Notes: a model not told the origin generated them from the letters alone. Positions 32,298-44,102 are shown, numbered from the stretch's first letter. The stretch is 64,000 bases of DNA from Cercospora beticola (GCF_033473495.1 NC_088939.1:2852001-2916000), one strand, 5' to 3'. Translations and numbers: made by a program.

Positions 32298-32984
32298 ATG
32301 GCTGTCATCTCTAAAATTATCTGCCTCAGCGCGATGCTGATGGCTGCGCCAAGCGCGCTTGCAGCCCCTGTGATACGCGCCGAGAACTGCGACTTTGGCG
32401 CGACTACTCCTGCAGGCTGGACTGATGGCATGCAATCGCAATGGTGCGGCATGATCAACAACGAAGTTGCCGGTCTCAAAATGAAGGAGGACCTGACTAC
32501 AGTACGACCTATGGTCGAGGCTCAATTCAAGCAGGCCGGCATTTCATGCTCACCGGATTCTGCGTTCCCAAACATCGACAACATGATGCAGGATTCGTCT
32601 GCACGCGCTGCCATGTCTCAAATGAAGGCCAACTACCCGGCTTTCGGTTCCATGGACTTGACACCCGAGGACATCAAGAAGGTGTACGCCGACGCCATCA
32701 AGACCGCTTGCACAAAGACCGGCGTGCCAGAGGATATGATGGTCAAGATCATTTGGATCGAAAGTAAAGGTCACCCGCTCGTCTACGGTGGTCTGACGCA
32801 AATGGATTACGTTGCGTGGGGACAGATGGCCGAACAAGACGCCTCTCTCAAGAACCGCTACATGCCCGGTGATAACATCGTCGCTTCTGCCATGTACCTC
32901 AAGGGCAAGAAGGACGCCAACGGTGGTGATTGGGAGACGGTGTACCGAAACCACTACCAAGACCCAAATGCTGCCTCTTACTAG
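32298..32984 (+). CDS. secreted small protein with lytic-transglycosylase/lysozyme-like (SLT) fold signature
   Basis: The 228-aa product has a signal peptide (MAVISKIICLSAMLMAAPSA, cut near LA-APV). Its C-terminal part shows the SLT/lysozyme-like pattern: KIIWIESKGHP with candidate catalytic Glu155, then GGLTQMD (equivalent to the GLMQ motif) at 164-170, then PGDNIVASAMYLKGK (equivalent to the NI..g..YL helix) at 190-204. The mature form has four cysteines (31, 50, 84, 138), enough for two disulfides. Family enzymes cleave peptidoglycan or chitin-like glycans outside the cell. The function here is inference, because the match is by motif only and the YNAG motif is replaced by YRNHYQDP. A TATA box and CT-rich leader suggest strong, regulated expression. 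There are no introns. It could act as an antibacterial or host-interaction protein. Confidence 0.7.
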   Translation: MAVISKIICLSAMLMAAPSALAAPVIRAENCDFGATTPAGWTDGMQSQWCGMINNEVAGLKMKEDLTTVRPMVEAQFKQAGISCSPDSAFPNIDNMMQDSSARAAMSQMKANYPAFGSMDLTPEDIKKVYADAIKTACTKTGVPEDMMVKIIWIESKGHPLVYGGLTQMDYVAWGQMAEQDASLKNRYMPGDNIVASAMYLKGKKDANGGDWETVYRNHYQDPNAASY

Positions 32985-34297
32985 GTGCAGAAACCGGTCA
33001 ATGGCACAAGTTGTCATTTCTTGCTACTGCTGCTCTCCTGGTCTGATCGAGCGCATCCAAAGCACAGACGAAAGACACACCAGAGTCACCAACGACAAAA
33101 AACATTCGTTTTGATACACTTTCGATTCTTGATACCCGAACCAACTTTTTCCGCATCTTTCACTCAAGCTTTCTTACAGTGGTACTTGAGTGAAACGATT
33201 GCCATGATGGAAGGTACGACTTGGGACGAACAATGGGCATTTTTGGGACGGGGAATTTTGCATATATTGCATTCTTCACGATTGAATGATTTGGACATTT
33301 CACGAGGGTGGAAAAAGACGAGAAAGGATAGATGGGAGAGGCATATCCGATCGCTTCCCTTTGTTGAATGAATTACTTTGCCTCTCCAAATTTACCAGTC
33401 CCATTCCCATCTCTATCAATCTTTGCGGGTTTGTTAACCCACATCGTAGCTGCTCTACCTTGACGTCCATGCCAAATCCCAAGCACTGACAAGTCACCCA
33501 ATACATGTTCTTCTCACCAAAAAGCCCTCACCTCGCGTCAAAAGTTCCATCAACGTCATTACAACCAACCCCATCCTTCTTCTCTCTTTCTCCTTGGGCC
33601 TCTGTGTTGGTCGTCGTCATCATGCCACTATACCATTCCCTTTCCGCACTATACCTCCGATCCGAAATTGAAGGACGTGCCCACGTGCAATCCCTGCTCA
33701 GGGCGCGCAGCGGGGAATTTTCGGCTGGGGCAAGAAATGTGGGCAACAGCAGACGTCAGCCCTTTTGTTGCAGCTTTTCCTCGTTCGGAGGGTCTCGTGC
33801 CGTTTGCCGAGTTTCTTGGAGATTCGCGTCCTGCGTATTCGCTCGGGCTCGTTTGGTTGCCGAGTACTCTGAACGAGTGCAAGAAGTGGAGGAGAATTGA
33901 GAATTTCTTGTAAAGGGGCGAGCATGGCAGGAAAGAGCGAGTGCAGTCAGATGCTAGAAGGAAAAAGAGCAACAAGAGAGAGCTTGCGCTTTTCTGGGTC
34001 ATTCGCTCTGCTGACAGAGCATTTCATGGAGGTATCTATCAACGATGAAAAAAGCAATGCTACAATAAGACTCAATTCGTGATGTTGATGTCGCTTTCGC
34101 GCGGCCGTGATTGTTGATGCTGGGTAGTGAGAAGAGGCAATCAAAGTGAGATGCAACACAATATGTCCTTCCTGTTCCTGCTCGTTCTGCCCGCTGCAGT
34201 GCAGTGAAAACGCCATTTCCGTGTCCGTGCTGTCTGTCGACATGCAGATGATCCATTCCCTTCCTTTCTCCAGAATAAAAAAGAATGCCATATTCAA
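32985..34297. other. convergent intergenic region
   Basis: The 1.3 kb between the 3' ends of the secreted-protein gene and the UPF0658 gene shows only short ORFs, the longest 131 codons at 33505-33900. They are frame-overlapping and without features. No repeat or RNA gene is recognised. Confidence 0.5.
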
Positions 34298-35393
34298 TCA
34301 ATCTATCGTCATCCTTTGCGGAACAACTCCGAGTGGATGTGGGGGGCCATTGATATCGTCGCCGGCCCATTTGCCGTCTGCCAATTCTCCTGAATTGGGC
34401 ACCTTCCTTCGCTGGATGTGTGGCTTCAACCCTTTGTTGAAGTTCATCATGCACACAATTGCGGTGCCGATGGTGACAACGAGGAGTAGGAGTGTCAACA
34501 CGGCGAACGTGGTGAGTGACGATCGCGCTGCTTGGTAGTCCTTTTCTCGCGCGGGAGTGTACATCCTGACCAGCTTGAAGATGAAGTAGGCCATTGCAGC
34601 AAAGTAGATGACGATGATGCAGAATTGGCCGACGTAGCTCTCTTTCCGATTGAAGTATGCTGCAAGGAGCAGAATGATGATGGTGATGGGAATGGCCGCG
34701 ATGGTGAGGTAGAATTCGGAATCTGAGGTTCCCGTCACCACGACGACGAATTGTACTGTGAAGCCGAGGAAGAAGAAGAAATCAAACTTCAGCAATGCGA
34801 TGTAAATCTGATGATCAGGTTAGTGAAAGAGTGTTGTGCGCGCAGGCCAAATGACACACCTGATAGGTCAGATATCGCCTCTTCAATCGCAAATCAGCGG
34901 AGATGTGCTTGTAGATGGTCCAGGCAAATTCGTTGTACAGCTTCCAGGCCACAAATGACAGCAGCACGGTGCCCAATGCTATCACACACGGTGCGGCGAC
35001 CAGAAATGGTCTGAGCTGCCTCCAGGTATCATCCTCGATTTGGCCCCTCCCGAGCAATTCTTGCACGGCCTCGTCGACCTGATCCATTTGCACGGACGAG
35101 TAGATCAACATTCCGACATTGTATATGCATATCCCGATGACCTGAATCGTGTTTTTCAATCTGAGCGCGTCCCATGCCAGGACGAGTTCGTATATGAAAC
35201 CGAAGATGAACAGCGCAAGGTAGGTCGGGATGGTGTAGGTCGCTGAAGGACGCGATGCGCCGGGCTCGTCGCTTATTTCCAGGCTCGCCTGGAATTCGCC
35301 AAAGACGTAGACTTCTAGGGCCAGACTGGCGATGGCCTGGACCAGGACAATGAGCATGAAGGCCCATGTCCATCGTGTATTGGGTATATACAT
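34298..35393 (-). CDS. UPF0658 Golgi apparatus membrane protein
   Basis: Polytopic membrane protein of a fungal family localised to the Golgi in fission yeast; its function is unknown. Exon 1 is 35393-34860 and exon 2 is 34807-34298, joined across a 52-nt intron (gtgtgt...atcag, branch actaac). The product is at least 347 aa. The family start block MYIPNTRWTWAFMLIVLVQA is followed by about eight hydrophobic segments, among them TYLALFIFGFIYELVLAWDA, FFFFLGFTVQFVVVV, TIAAIPITIIILLLAAYFNR and FCIIVIYFAAMAYFIFKLVR. The hydrophilic C-terminus holds LADGKWAGDDINGPPHPLG. The start at 35393 is conservative. The frame stays open without an ATG up to 35764 with protein-like sequence, so an additional first exon upstream is likely. 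Confidence 0.82.
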
Positions 35394-36644
35394 TCTGCCG
35401 CACTTTCTGCTTCTGCCGGGGGTGGAGTTGATCACGTTGCGAGTGGCCAGGCCCTGACGATCATGGTATCCGCCAGGCTCGTAGGCGGCGCTGGGGTCGG
35501 GGTTGTAGATGGGTGGGCGCTGCGACGAGAAGGAGTGGCCGTGGAGCGGTTGATATGACGAGTCTTGACCTCCCAGCAGGCTGGTGCGATGTTTGTGTTT
35601 GGAAGACGTGGTGGGCGAAGGAGAGGGCGCCGTGTGCGCCCGATCTCGGTTTAGCGAGTGATCGGGTGATGATTGTGTTTGAGCGAATGTCTGCGGCAGG
35701 AGAAGTCCCCTAACGCTGGTGAGGCTGTGGACTCGGTCTGGCTGCTTGGGTCGAGGTGGCTCGCCCGATTACGAAGAGCGCGGCCTTGGCCCGCCAGCAG
35801 AATAGGCGCAGCGTCACACGCCGAAGGATAGTTTGCGACCAGCTCAGGGCGCAGGCGCAGTAGCGGCAGGACGAGAGTGCAGCGCGCGAGTTGGGTGTGC
35901 AACTGCGACGGAGACTCGAGACGGCCACCGATTCGCGCGGCCCCGCTGGTGATGTCGTCTGTCGCGGGTAGGCGCTGGGTGGAATGTTGCCTCAGACTGC
36001 ACTGCTCGTTTCACCACGTCGTACGCTGGTAGGGCTGGCTGTCGAGCGTTGGGCCTCGGATTGGGGTGGAATAAGCTTCAGCTGACACTTTTGCTAGCGG
36101 GCACGGGATGGCGTGGTGGCGGTGCGGATGCGAGAGGAGCAATATGCAGTCGGCGGCGCTGGAGGAGGAGGGCGGAGTTGCAGTGGGCGTCTGCGTGGTG
36201 ATTATGGGAGACAAGTAGAGACAGAAGACGCAGTGGGTCAGCAGCACTCGGCCGTCGTGCCAGCGTCGTGGCCATGCTCGCGGTCGCGCCTGGTCCCCTG
36301 TTCCAAAAAGGCAGCGCTAAGCCCGCCAATGCTTGTGGCGCAGACGGAGAAGCGCGAGGCCGCCCGCTGAAAATAATGCCCTGCCGATGCACATGCACCA
36401 CCCAACGACGCGACACCACAACATCGCGTGTACAGCAGTGCAGCTTACGGTCAGTCTACTCCTCCTCTCCCTCCTCTCCTCCACCTCGCCATCATGATGA
36501 TCATGTAATAACCTTAGAACCGTTGCGAATGACTCTTCGGAGACTGATCGTAGACACTCCATTTCTGACTACCCTCCACCATCAGCCTTGATACTGTACC
36601 GCAACTCTGGACTACAACACATACTGACAGAGTAACAGTAGATA
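35394..36644. promoter_or_regulatory. divergent region UPF0658 / MSK1, with probable missing coding exon
   Basis: This 1.25-kb gap contains both promoters. On the minus strand 35394-35764 is open in the UPF0658 frame and encodes plausible protein (TSLLGGQDSSYQPLHGHSFS, then PPIYNPDPSAAYEPGGYHD) but has no ATG; it is probably exonic, with the start on an exon farther upstream. A TC-rich tract near 36450-36490 precedes MSK1. Confidence 0.5.
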
Positions 36645-38437
36645 ATGTCTAAAGAAATTCTCACTCGTCGTCTCAGACCCCATCTGTTCCACGGCTTCCA
36701 GCGTCTACACTCCGTTTCTGCAACGCGTGCCATCTCGTCTTCCGCCCACAATCTTGCTAAGCAGTCGCAGCCTGACGTGACACATGACTACCAAAAAAGA
36801 GTAGCCCAGCTGGAAGCTCGCAGACCCAGAGCAGAATGGTACCCCAGGATAGGCGATATCGCGCCAGTGCGAGGTCTTGATGAGCGAAGGATCTCGAGGA
36901 GCACCATAGAACAGCATGGGAGTCAGCTGCAGCCTGGCGAGACATACAAAGAAGCGTCCTCAGAGGGCTTCACCTTAGCTGGTAGGGTGGTTGATTGAGA
37001 GGCAAAGACAAACCCATCTAATCAATCGCAGGACGCATCAACACAATTCGCACAGCTGGTTCCAAGCTCGTATTCGTTGACATTGTGGTTGGTGATGGCA
37101 CAATCCAAGGCGTTGTCCAGCTGAGCACTCTGCAAGCGTATGACCCGCACGTTACGATTGACTCCTTCAAGGCCTTCAGCAAGACTGCCAGGAAAGGCGA
37201 CTCATGGTTAGTCAAAGGCCACATTCATCGCACCGAGCGTGGTGAGCTGTCCATTCTGGCGACACAAGTTCCTACTTTGCTGGCGCCTTCGCTGCATCAG
37301 ATCCCGGAGTCCCTCGAAGACCCAGAAGCACGAGCAAGAAATCGCCACGTCGACATGCTCGTCAACCCGGAAGCCATCGAGACCATCAAAGTGCGGCATC
37401 AGGTTGAGGCCAAGATGCAAGACTTCTTCAACAGACTGGGCTTCACCAAGGTCACAACGCCGCTATTGAGTTCCATGGCTGGCGGAGCAGCAGCACGGCC
37501 CTTCGAGACTGTGGCCACCGAGTTTTCTGATGAAACGCTGAATCTTCGCATTGCGCCCGAGCTGTGGCTGAAACGCTTGATTGTCGGTGGAATGGACAAA
37601 GTGTACGAAATTGGACCTGCTTTCCGCAACGAAGGCGTGGATGCCACTCACAATCCGGAATTCAACATCTGCGAATTCTACCAAGCGTATGCTACCCTCG
37701 AGGATCTCATGCAAACCACGACGCAGCTGCTTTACGCCCTGAATGAACATATCTATGAGCTCAGAGAGCAGAAAAAGCTTCAAAACTTGAAGCACGTTGA
37801 CCTCAATCCAACTACACCCTCTGGTGAACGCAAACTCAACTGGCCAACCATATTCCCTACGATCGAATTCATACCTGCACTCGAAGAAAAGCTCAACATC
37901 TCCTTCCCGGACCTTCAGAGTTCCAACGCACATTCACAAATCCTCGAAATCTTTACTCAAAACGACCTCTCCATCCCTTCGAACCCAACTCTCCCTCGGC
38001 TCCTCGACGCTCTTGCAGCGGAATACCTCGAACCTTTATCATCCACCAAACCACTGTTCATCACTCATCACCCAGCTTGCATGTCTCCTCTATCCAAACA
38101 CTTTGTCTGTCCAAAAACCTCTCAGATTGTCGCTGCTCGAGCAGAACTCTTCTACCAAGGTCGCGAGTACGCAAACATGTACGAGGAAGAAAACAGCCCG
38201 TTCGAACAAAGGCGCAAATTCGAAGAACAGGTGCAATTGAGAAATGATGGGAAAGATCAGGAGGCGATGAAGTTGGATGAACAGTATCTGAGGACCTTGG
38301 AATGGGGCTTGCCTCCTACGGGCGGCTGGGGTTGTGGCGTTGATCGCTTGGTTATGCTATTTAGTGGGAGGGAGAGGATGGGTGACGTGTTGGCTTTTGG
38401 AACGCTGAGGAATGTGGTTGGGTTAGGGAAGGTTTGA
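36645..38437 (+). CDS. MSK1: mitochondrial lysyl-tRNA synthetase (class II)
   Basis: The enzyme charges mitochondrial tRNA-Lys with lysine. Exon 1 is 36645-36981 and exon 2 is 37032-38437, joined across a 50-nt intron (gtaggg...cgcag, branch tctaatc), giving 580 aa. The N-terminus is Arg/Ser-rich without early acids (MSKEILTRRLRPHLFHGFQR), as expected for a mitochondrial presequence. The anticodon-binding OB fold follows (LAGRINTIRTAGSKLVFVDI). Then come class II motif 2 (GMDKVYEIGPAFRNEGVDAT, then HNPEFNICEFYQAYA), the lysine-pocket segment (FITHHPACMSPLSKH) and motif 3 (GWGCGVDRLVMLFSGRE). The AlaXp-like patch typical of other synthetases is absent, as in all LysRS. The spliced join is required to complete the OB fold. 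Confidence 0.93.
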
Positions 38438-39365
38438 GTGAGGAAGGAGCAAGAAGGAAGACAGAAGAGGAATTTTGCGCCCAACTCTGGACGGTGAAGC
38501 GCAGCGGGCTCTGTGGTGATCTCCACTCGTTGCCTGTGAATTCATATTCTGCAGGAGACTGACCAGGACCTCCACTTGCAGTACTGAATCTTCATTCGAT
38601 TCTCCGACCACATTTTAGTGGGGTCCAGGGCTCCTCCGCCTCACGTGTGGCCACTGCACGCAGCACTTGGCTTGAGCGAATGGTCAGAATCGACGAACAG
38701 CAAACCATCCGCGAGCAAAAAGGAGCAAAGTACGTGCATGTCTCTGACAGATCTTTGCACCGAGGCTGTGCTCCTTTCCCCAGCCGAGCAGCAGAGCACT
38801 GGCAATCTTTCCGGAGAGAACTAAATCATCTGTGGTCGCTTGTACGGGTGACAGTCGAGTCCGAAAGACTTCCACAGTACGATTCCATCCTGGTTCAAGC
38901 TGGACGGCAGAGTCTTCATTAGAATTTCGGAGAAAGATATGCCGACACTCCTGTTCTTTGGAGATGTCTCCTAAGGATAATTTTGTCATGTGTTCAATTC
39001 GTCGGCAGGACCGTCCACCTTCTGTCTGAGAAGGAGATACCTATTTGAAGTACAAGATACATACAACATGCAACGATGGCTCAGACAGATTTTTGGGTCG
39101 CTTCCATGACTCTTCGCTACGTTGGGGAGCAGAGCGTCCATTGCTTCCATGGAGCAAGCAGGACTTTTCGGGATCGTGTAACCCTTAAATATCCTGTTTC
39201 AGACATGGCTTTGTGGCACGACTCTTCCATTAGCTAACCGTAGGAGCTGCGAAGTGTCACTTGTTGCAGAGTGAGGGATAATTTCTGGCGATACAAGCAA
39301 TTCAATATGGTACGACGCTCAATTGATCTTGCTCATCACTTGATCATCTTGTGCACGTCTCATTC
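38438..39365. other. convergent intergenic region after MSK1
   Basis: The 0.93 kb between MSK1 (+) and the unknown minus-strand gene carries only ORFs under 105 codons, overlapping on both strands. Nothing recognisable is seen. Confidence 0.5.
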
Positions 39366-40088
39366 TCACACCCCATCCTCATCAACCTCCCACCCCCTCA
39401 CCAACTCCTCCACCACCTCTCTTATCCCCTCGTCCTCCTCACCACCCTCCTCCTCACTTCTAACCAACCTCTCAACAATTCGTCCCTTCTCTTCACTCCA
39501 CACCTCCTCCTCACTAACCCCCCAAACCCCCCAAGAATGCTCCCAAATACACCTCTCAACCTCCCTCACCCACCCCCTCTGCTCCCCACACTGCCTAAAC
39601 AAAACCTCCACATACTCCCTCCTCGTCTCCTCTCTACAATACTCCAACGCCATCAAATCCGACCCCAAATCATCATATTCCTCCAACTCACCCCATTTCT
39701 CCACCACAGCTTTGGTTGTCTCCTCATCAAATTGCATAGCATGCTCATGCAAGAATTTGATATTCCTCCGCAATCGAAATTGTAATTCTCGACTAATTTG
39801 CTCGAGGAAACTTACCAGATCGGTTTGTTTGTCTGCTGGGATGGTGTCCAAGTGGCTGAGATCTTGGGTGTGGATGGCGAGTGCGACGTTGTCGATATAG
39901 GGGAAAGGAGGCGGGAAGCGTTGTGTCTTTTCCTCGTTTTCGGTGTCTGTTTCTGACGTCTCCAAAAGGCGTTGAGTGAGTTCTGCAAGTCGTTCTGGGT
40001 GGCGGAAGTGAAGTACCACGATTCTGCTCTTTGCTTTGTTCTTCTGTTTCTTGTTGGCCTTTTGCTCGCGGATTTGGGCGGGCGCCAT
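39366..40088 (-). CDS. unrecognised acidic protein
   Basis: I do not recognise this 240-aa protein. It begins MAPAQIREQKANKKQKNKAK, a basic head, at an ATG in strong context (caccATGGC). A longer open frame upstream to 40478 looks untranslated. The middle has a helical segment (DKQTDLVSFLEQISRELQFR, then RRNIKFLHEHAMQFDEETTK). The C-terminal 80 residues are very rich in Glu, Gly, Val, Trp and Arg (SEEEGGEEDEGIREVVEELV), encoded by an almost pure purine coding strand. No signal peptide or membrane segment is seen. Confidence 0.65.
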   Translation of the reverse strand: MAPAQIREQKANKKQKNKAKSRIVVLHFRHPERLAELTQRLLETSETDTENEEKTQRFPPPFPYIDNVALAIHTQDLSHLDTIPADKQTDLVSFLEQISRELQFRLRRNIKFLHEHAMQFDEETTKAVVEKWGELEEYDDLGSDLMALEYCREETRREYVEVLFRQCGEQRGWVREVERCIWEHSWGVWGVSEEEVWSEEKGRIVERLVRSEEEGGEEDEGIREVVEELVRGWEVDEDGV

Positions 40089-40708
40089 GGTGTTGATCCG
40101 AGGTCGAGTCGATGGCGTGCAACTCAAGAAGATGTTATGACTCGTGGAGAGGAGTACTCGAGTGGATGCGCTCGAATGTGTCAACGCGTAAGAGAAACGA
40201 CGTGGAAAGGTAACGAGCGCAGAGTGCCGATCACCAAGAGAAGAGCGATGTGACCAAGAGTCATCAGTTGTAGCAAGCCATGTGGGTGTGTGCGAAGAGC
40301 TATTTCTGTAATGTTCCAGAAAGGCAGCGATGACGATACCGTATGTTTGCTGCATGCTGACCGTTGCCGAGAGTATGTGAGAGCTGAAGCAAAGTGAAAA
40401 GTGAAGGGAGGAGATTCTCGTAGTAGGGATTATTTCTTCTTCAGCCAAGTGCATGGCGTATGAGTATGGACAAGACACTAGCTCTATAATCGTGAGGCAA
40501 CCGCCGATATCCAGTGCAACTGCACCCGTCAGCTCAACCTGTCAATGATCCTGCAAAGCCGTCCCTGATGGTGCGGCAAACGCCATATCGCCATGCTAAT
40601 GTTGTAACAAACCTCATGCTTCCTGTGATCCTACACTTCCTTGACCCACTTCCGTAGAGATCCTCTCACTCTCCAAATACGCCTCAAACGCCTGGCAGAC
40701 CTGCGCTC
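40089..40708. other. intergenic region upstream of the acidic-protein gene
   Basis: The 620 bp hold the promoter and leader of the unknown minus-strand gene and the 3' region of the J-domain gene. The open frame across 40089-40478 is an upstream extension without convincing coding character. Confidence 0.5.
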
Positions 40709-43700
40709 CTAAACCTCCGTCAAAGTACCGGATTCAGCCAACATCCTGACCCTTTCGCGCATTGTCTCAAACTTTTTGATCGCTTCAGCGTGTTTGTCCC
40801 GTCCCATGATCCAGGCTTCGCGAGAAATTTTCTCTTCCTCGACCGAACGTGCGTAGCTGCCGAACCCTCCAATGCCGCTGACAGTGTCGCCACTCTGCTG
40901 GAGCCACGTGAATCCATCATTCCTAATGCGGTCTTCTGCCTCCTTCTCAAAAGATGCAAAGTGCTCGAGATACGTCTTGTTCCAAGTGTGGAAATCAACA
41001 AGGTAACTCGCAAAAGAATTGGTGTACGCAATCCAGCTTGCCTTGGTGAGTCTCGTTGGTCCTTCCGGCACGGCTGGGGCCGGCTTCGCAAGCAGTCTCG
41101 GTAGGCGTGTGTTTTCTGTGGGAATCGCTGCCGATGCTTTCGAAGCGAAAGGCAGACTAGAGCCCAGGTCGTTCATATCCTTCAGTCCGTCGTTGCTCCT
41201 AGCAAATGGCTCCGTGTGGCGTAGGTCGTCCAGATTCACATTGAAGCTCGTTTCTCCAGCAGACTTGCGCTCAGCCCGGCGTGTTGAGCTTGAGGTCGGT
41301 CGATGGTGCTTCGGCTGCTGTTGCGATTGTTGCTGCCGCCACTCCGACGGTTCCACAGAGTACAGGCGGGGTTCTTTCGCAGTCGCTGGTTGTGATGGGG
41401 TGCCCTGCGGTGCGGGAGCTGTCTTATCTGCTGGTGGAGGGGTGTCAATGTCCATGGCATCGCCCTCTTCGACCGGTACAGTGCTTTGTACAGGGCGACC
41501 AGTTTTGTCCACCTCAAACACAACGTCCTCATCGTCTTGTACCACATGGGGATGTTTGGCTGTGCCATTAGTCTTGGTGGCACGGCTGCCCCTCCTGCTC
41601 GCTGCTGTCGAAGCAGGAGGATTCGGTGGTGGCGGAGGCCAAGCAAATGCACCACCGTCGCTGAAAGTCTTCTGCCATGCTTCAGGGCTGAAAGGCGTAC
41701 TTGGGCCGGGCAACGACGTATCACTTCCATTTGGTCGGGGCATTGATGGCATAGGCGACGCGCGGGCACTGGCGGGCGTTGAGTCCGTCGTTGCCGCGCG
41801 CTGACCACGCCTGGATGATGTCCGATGAGTTGGAGACGGACGTCGGGTGTTCGGATTCGTAAAGTAGTCGCCAGATCCCTCGAATTTGCCATGGAAGCCA
41901 TTTGGTGAGAAATTCGTGTTAATTTCTTCGACGCTACGGCTCTTGCCAGGTGTCTGTTTGAATGTGTCGCTGTCGATGGGGAAAGAGAAACTGTTGTGTG
42001 AAAGTTTGTCGTCAGCAAGCTTCTTAGGAGAGGCTGCACCATGAACAGAAAATCGAGCCAAAATATCAGAAAGACATGCATCGAAGCTCGCATTGCCGGT
42101 CGTGCCTTCATTGCGTAGCTTTGCAACTACAGCCTTGAACAAGGTGATATCGAGCTGGTTGAGCTGCTCGACATCGGCAAGTTGCCTCTTCGTGAGCTCT
42201 GTCCGGAGAGCTGCGAGAGCCAGTTCTTCGACAGATGGTTGCATCACCAGCAAAGCTGTGGCAGCAGCATTTCTGCGAGCTTCGGTGGTCGCCGTAGGGT
42301 TGGAACTGTTGGTATCAGGGGGTATAAATACGCTCCGCCCAGTCGCGGGCGAAACTGAACTCGGCATTGCCCATGATGGAACGCTGGTTTTGCTGGGCCT
42401 ACCACCCTTCGCAAAACCAGCGCCAAATTGGCACGCGATCCAAGTCTCGCGATGGAATGACGACGGGGTTGAAGAAGAATGAAGGGAAGGGGTTTCATAC
42501 ATGTTTGCGCTTTTCTTGCGCTCCTGCATGCTCGGTTGCTCACTGTCAGTATGGGCTGCTGCATCACTCCCAGGCGCTGGAACACGTCCATTCTTGGTGA
42601 ACAATCGACTGGGCGGTTTCGGGGTCTTGATGTTCCTAGCCGCAGGACCACCATGTTGAGCGGTGTTCGATGTTGTACTAGGCTGCACTGGCGGTGGCAT
42701 TTCTTCGGGTGTTTCCGTGAGATCCTCGTCTTCAGAAGACTGTTGTGAGTCTGAGCTTGAGTCGCTGAACATTCCGGCGGAAAAGCCATTGCCTTTCCTG
42801 TCATTTGTAGAGCCGTTGGCATCGGCCTGCTTCTTTCTCGTCGCTGGATCGACACTTCGAGCTCGTGTAGAGGAACTCTTGGCGCTCTCTGGCGATAGTT
42901 TTGTCGTGTCCTTTACGCTGGCCGAACGTCGTAGGTTTTCGGCATTGAAAGCGGTCTTCTCGCCAATGTACGACGAATAAGGCGTACTCGTTCGGTTTCC
43001 TTCGGCATACGGCGCGTCCTCATTCGAGCTCCTACTCTTAAAGGGTCGCAGAGGGTCCGCAAGTGGTCGTTGTGCGGTCGTCGGCGACGTTGGCGACTGT
43101 GTTGCCGAGGCTGGCGGAGGTCCCGGGGGTGGCGGAGGATAACCGTTGCGCCCATAGTCGTCTGACTTGTGGCGATTCACATAATGACTTGACTGCGGTG
43201 CCGCTCGCTCGTCTGAGCCTGGTGCATTAGGATCGAACCCGCCAGGTCTCTTTGGCGTCGCAGGGGGCTGTTTCCGCTGAGCCTGTTTCCTGACTCCGGG
43301 CTGACCAGCATTATTCTGTTGAAAAGCTTGCCATGCTGATTGATGGTTCGCGGCCTCTTCTGGGTTCGGACCTCCGCTCTTGCCGTACCGCATGCCAGCT
43401 CGTATCTGCTCTTCCGTTGGCATCTTTGTGTCTTGTCGAGCAGCACGTGGCCGAGCTGACGTCGGAGCAGCGCCTGGCGTGGGCGGCTGAGGTGATCGTG
43501 GAGGTGCTTGCCTCGGCGGCACGTCTGGAGGAGGAGGACGTGGCGTTGTATTTGGCTGCTGCATGTTCTGCCATGCACGAAACTGCTGAGTTCGTTCTGC
43601 AGCTGGGTCCTTCCTAGGAGGCATATTTGCACGCGGGAAATTGGTAAACCTGTCAGCACCGGTGGGCTGAGGGCCTGCCGCGGACGCTCCTGGTCTCTGG

Positions 43701-44102
43701 TATGTCCCAGGCTGAGTTCGTCTTGGTGGAGGGGGAAAATCCGATCGTGCCGCATAAGGGTTGCCAGTCGTCGGCGCACTGGGTTTGCTGAAGGACGTCG
43801 GGTATAGTCCCACTTTCCGTCGGTCTGCATCGTACTTTGCCTTCGTAGTCGGGTCACTCAGAATCTCGTTCGCGGCCTGTATGGCCTGAAATCGCGGCAC
43901 ACATTCCTCCTCTCTGCCCGCATTGCGATCGGGGTGGAATTGCAGTGCGAGCTTTCGGTAGGCTTTGCGCACATCATCAACGGAGGCGGTCGTGGGTAGG
44001 TCGAGGTCCTGGTAGTCTGCGAGTGAGATATGATTAGTGCATGTACCTGGCTACCAGGTGCAAGCCGGACGTACAGTTGTGCTTCAGGTCGGGCTTAACC
44101 AT
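40709..44102 (-). CDS. long J-domain protein (fungal, proline-rich)
   Basis: Exon 1 is 44102-44075 (28 nt) and exon 2 is 44016-40709, joined across a 58-nt intron (gtacgt...cgcag, branch actaatc), giving 1111 aa. The first exon supplies MVKPDLKHN, so that the J domain at residues 9-80 is complete: YYQDLDLPTTASVDDVRKAY, then RKLALQFHPDRN with the HPD tripeptide. The rest is long, disordered and rich in Pro, Ser and Gln (PYAARSDFPPPPRRTQPGTY). A conserved-looking C-terminal helical part follows near 1010-1111 (WIAYTNSFASYLVDFHTWNK, then AEAIKKFETMRERVRMLAES). J proteins recruit Hsp70. The client or compartment of this fungal type is unknown to me. The 28-nt first exon is missed by an unspliced reading. 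Confidence 0.85.
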
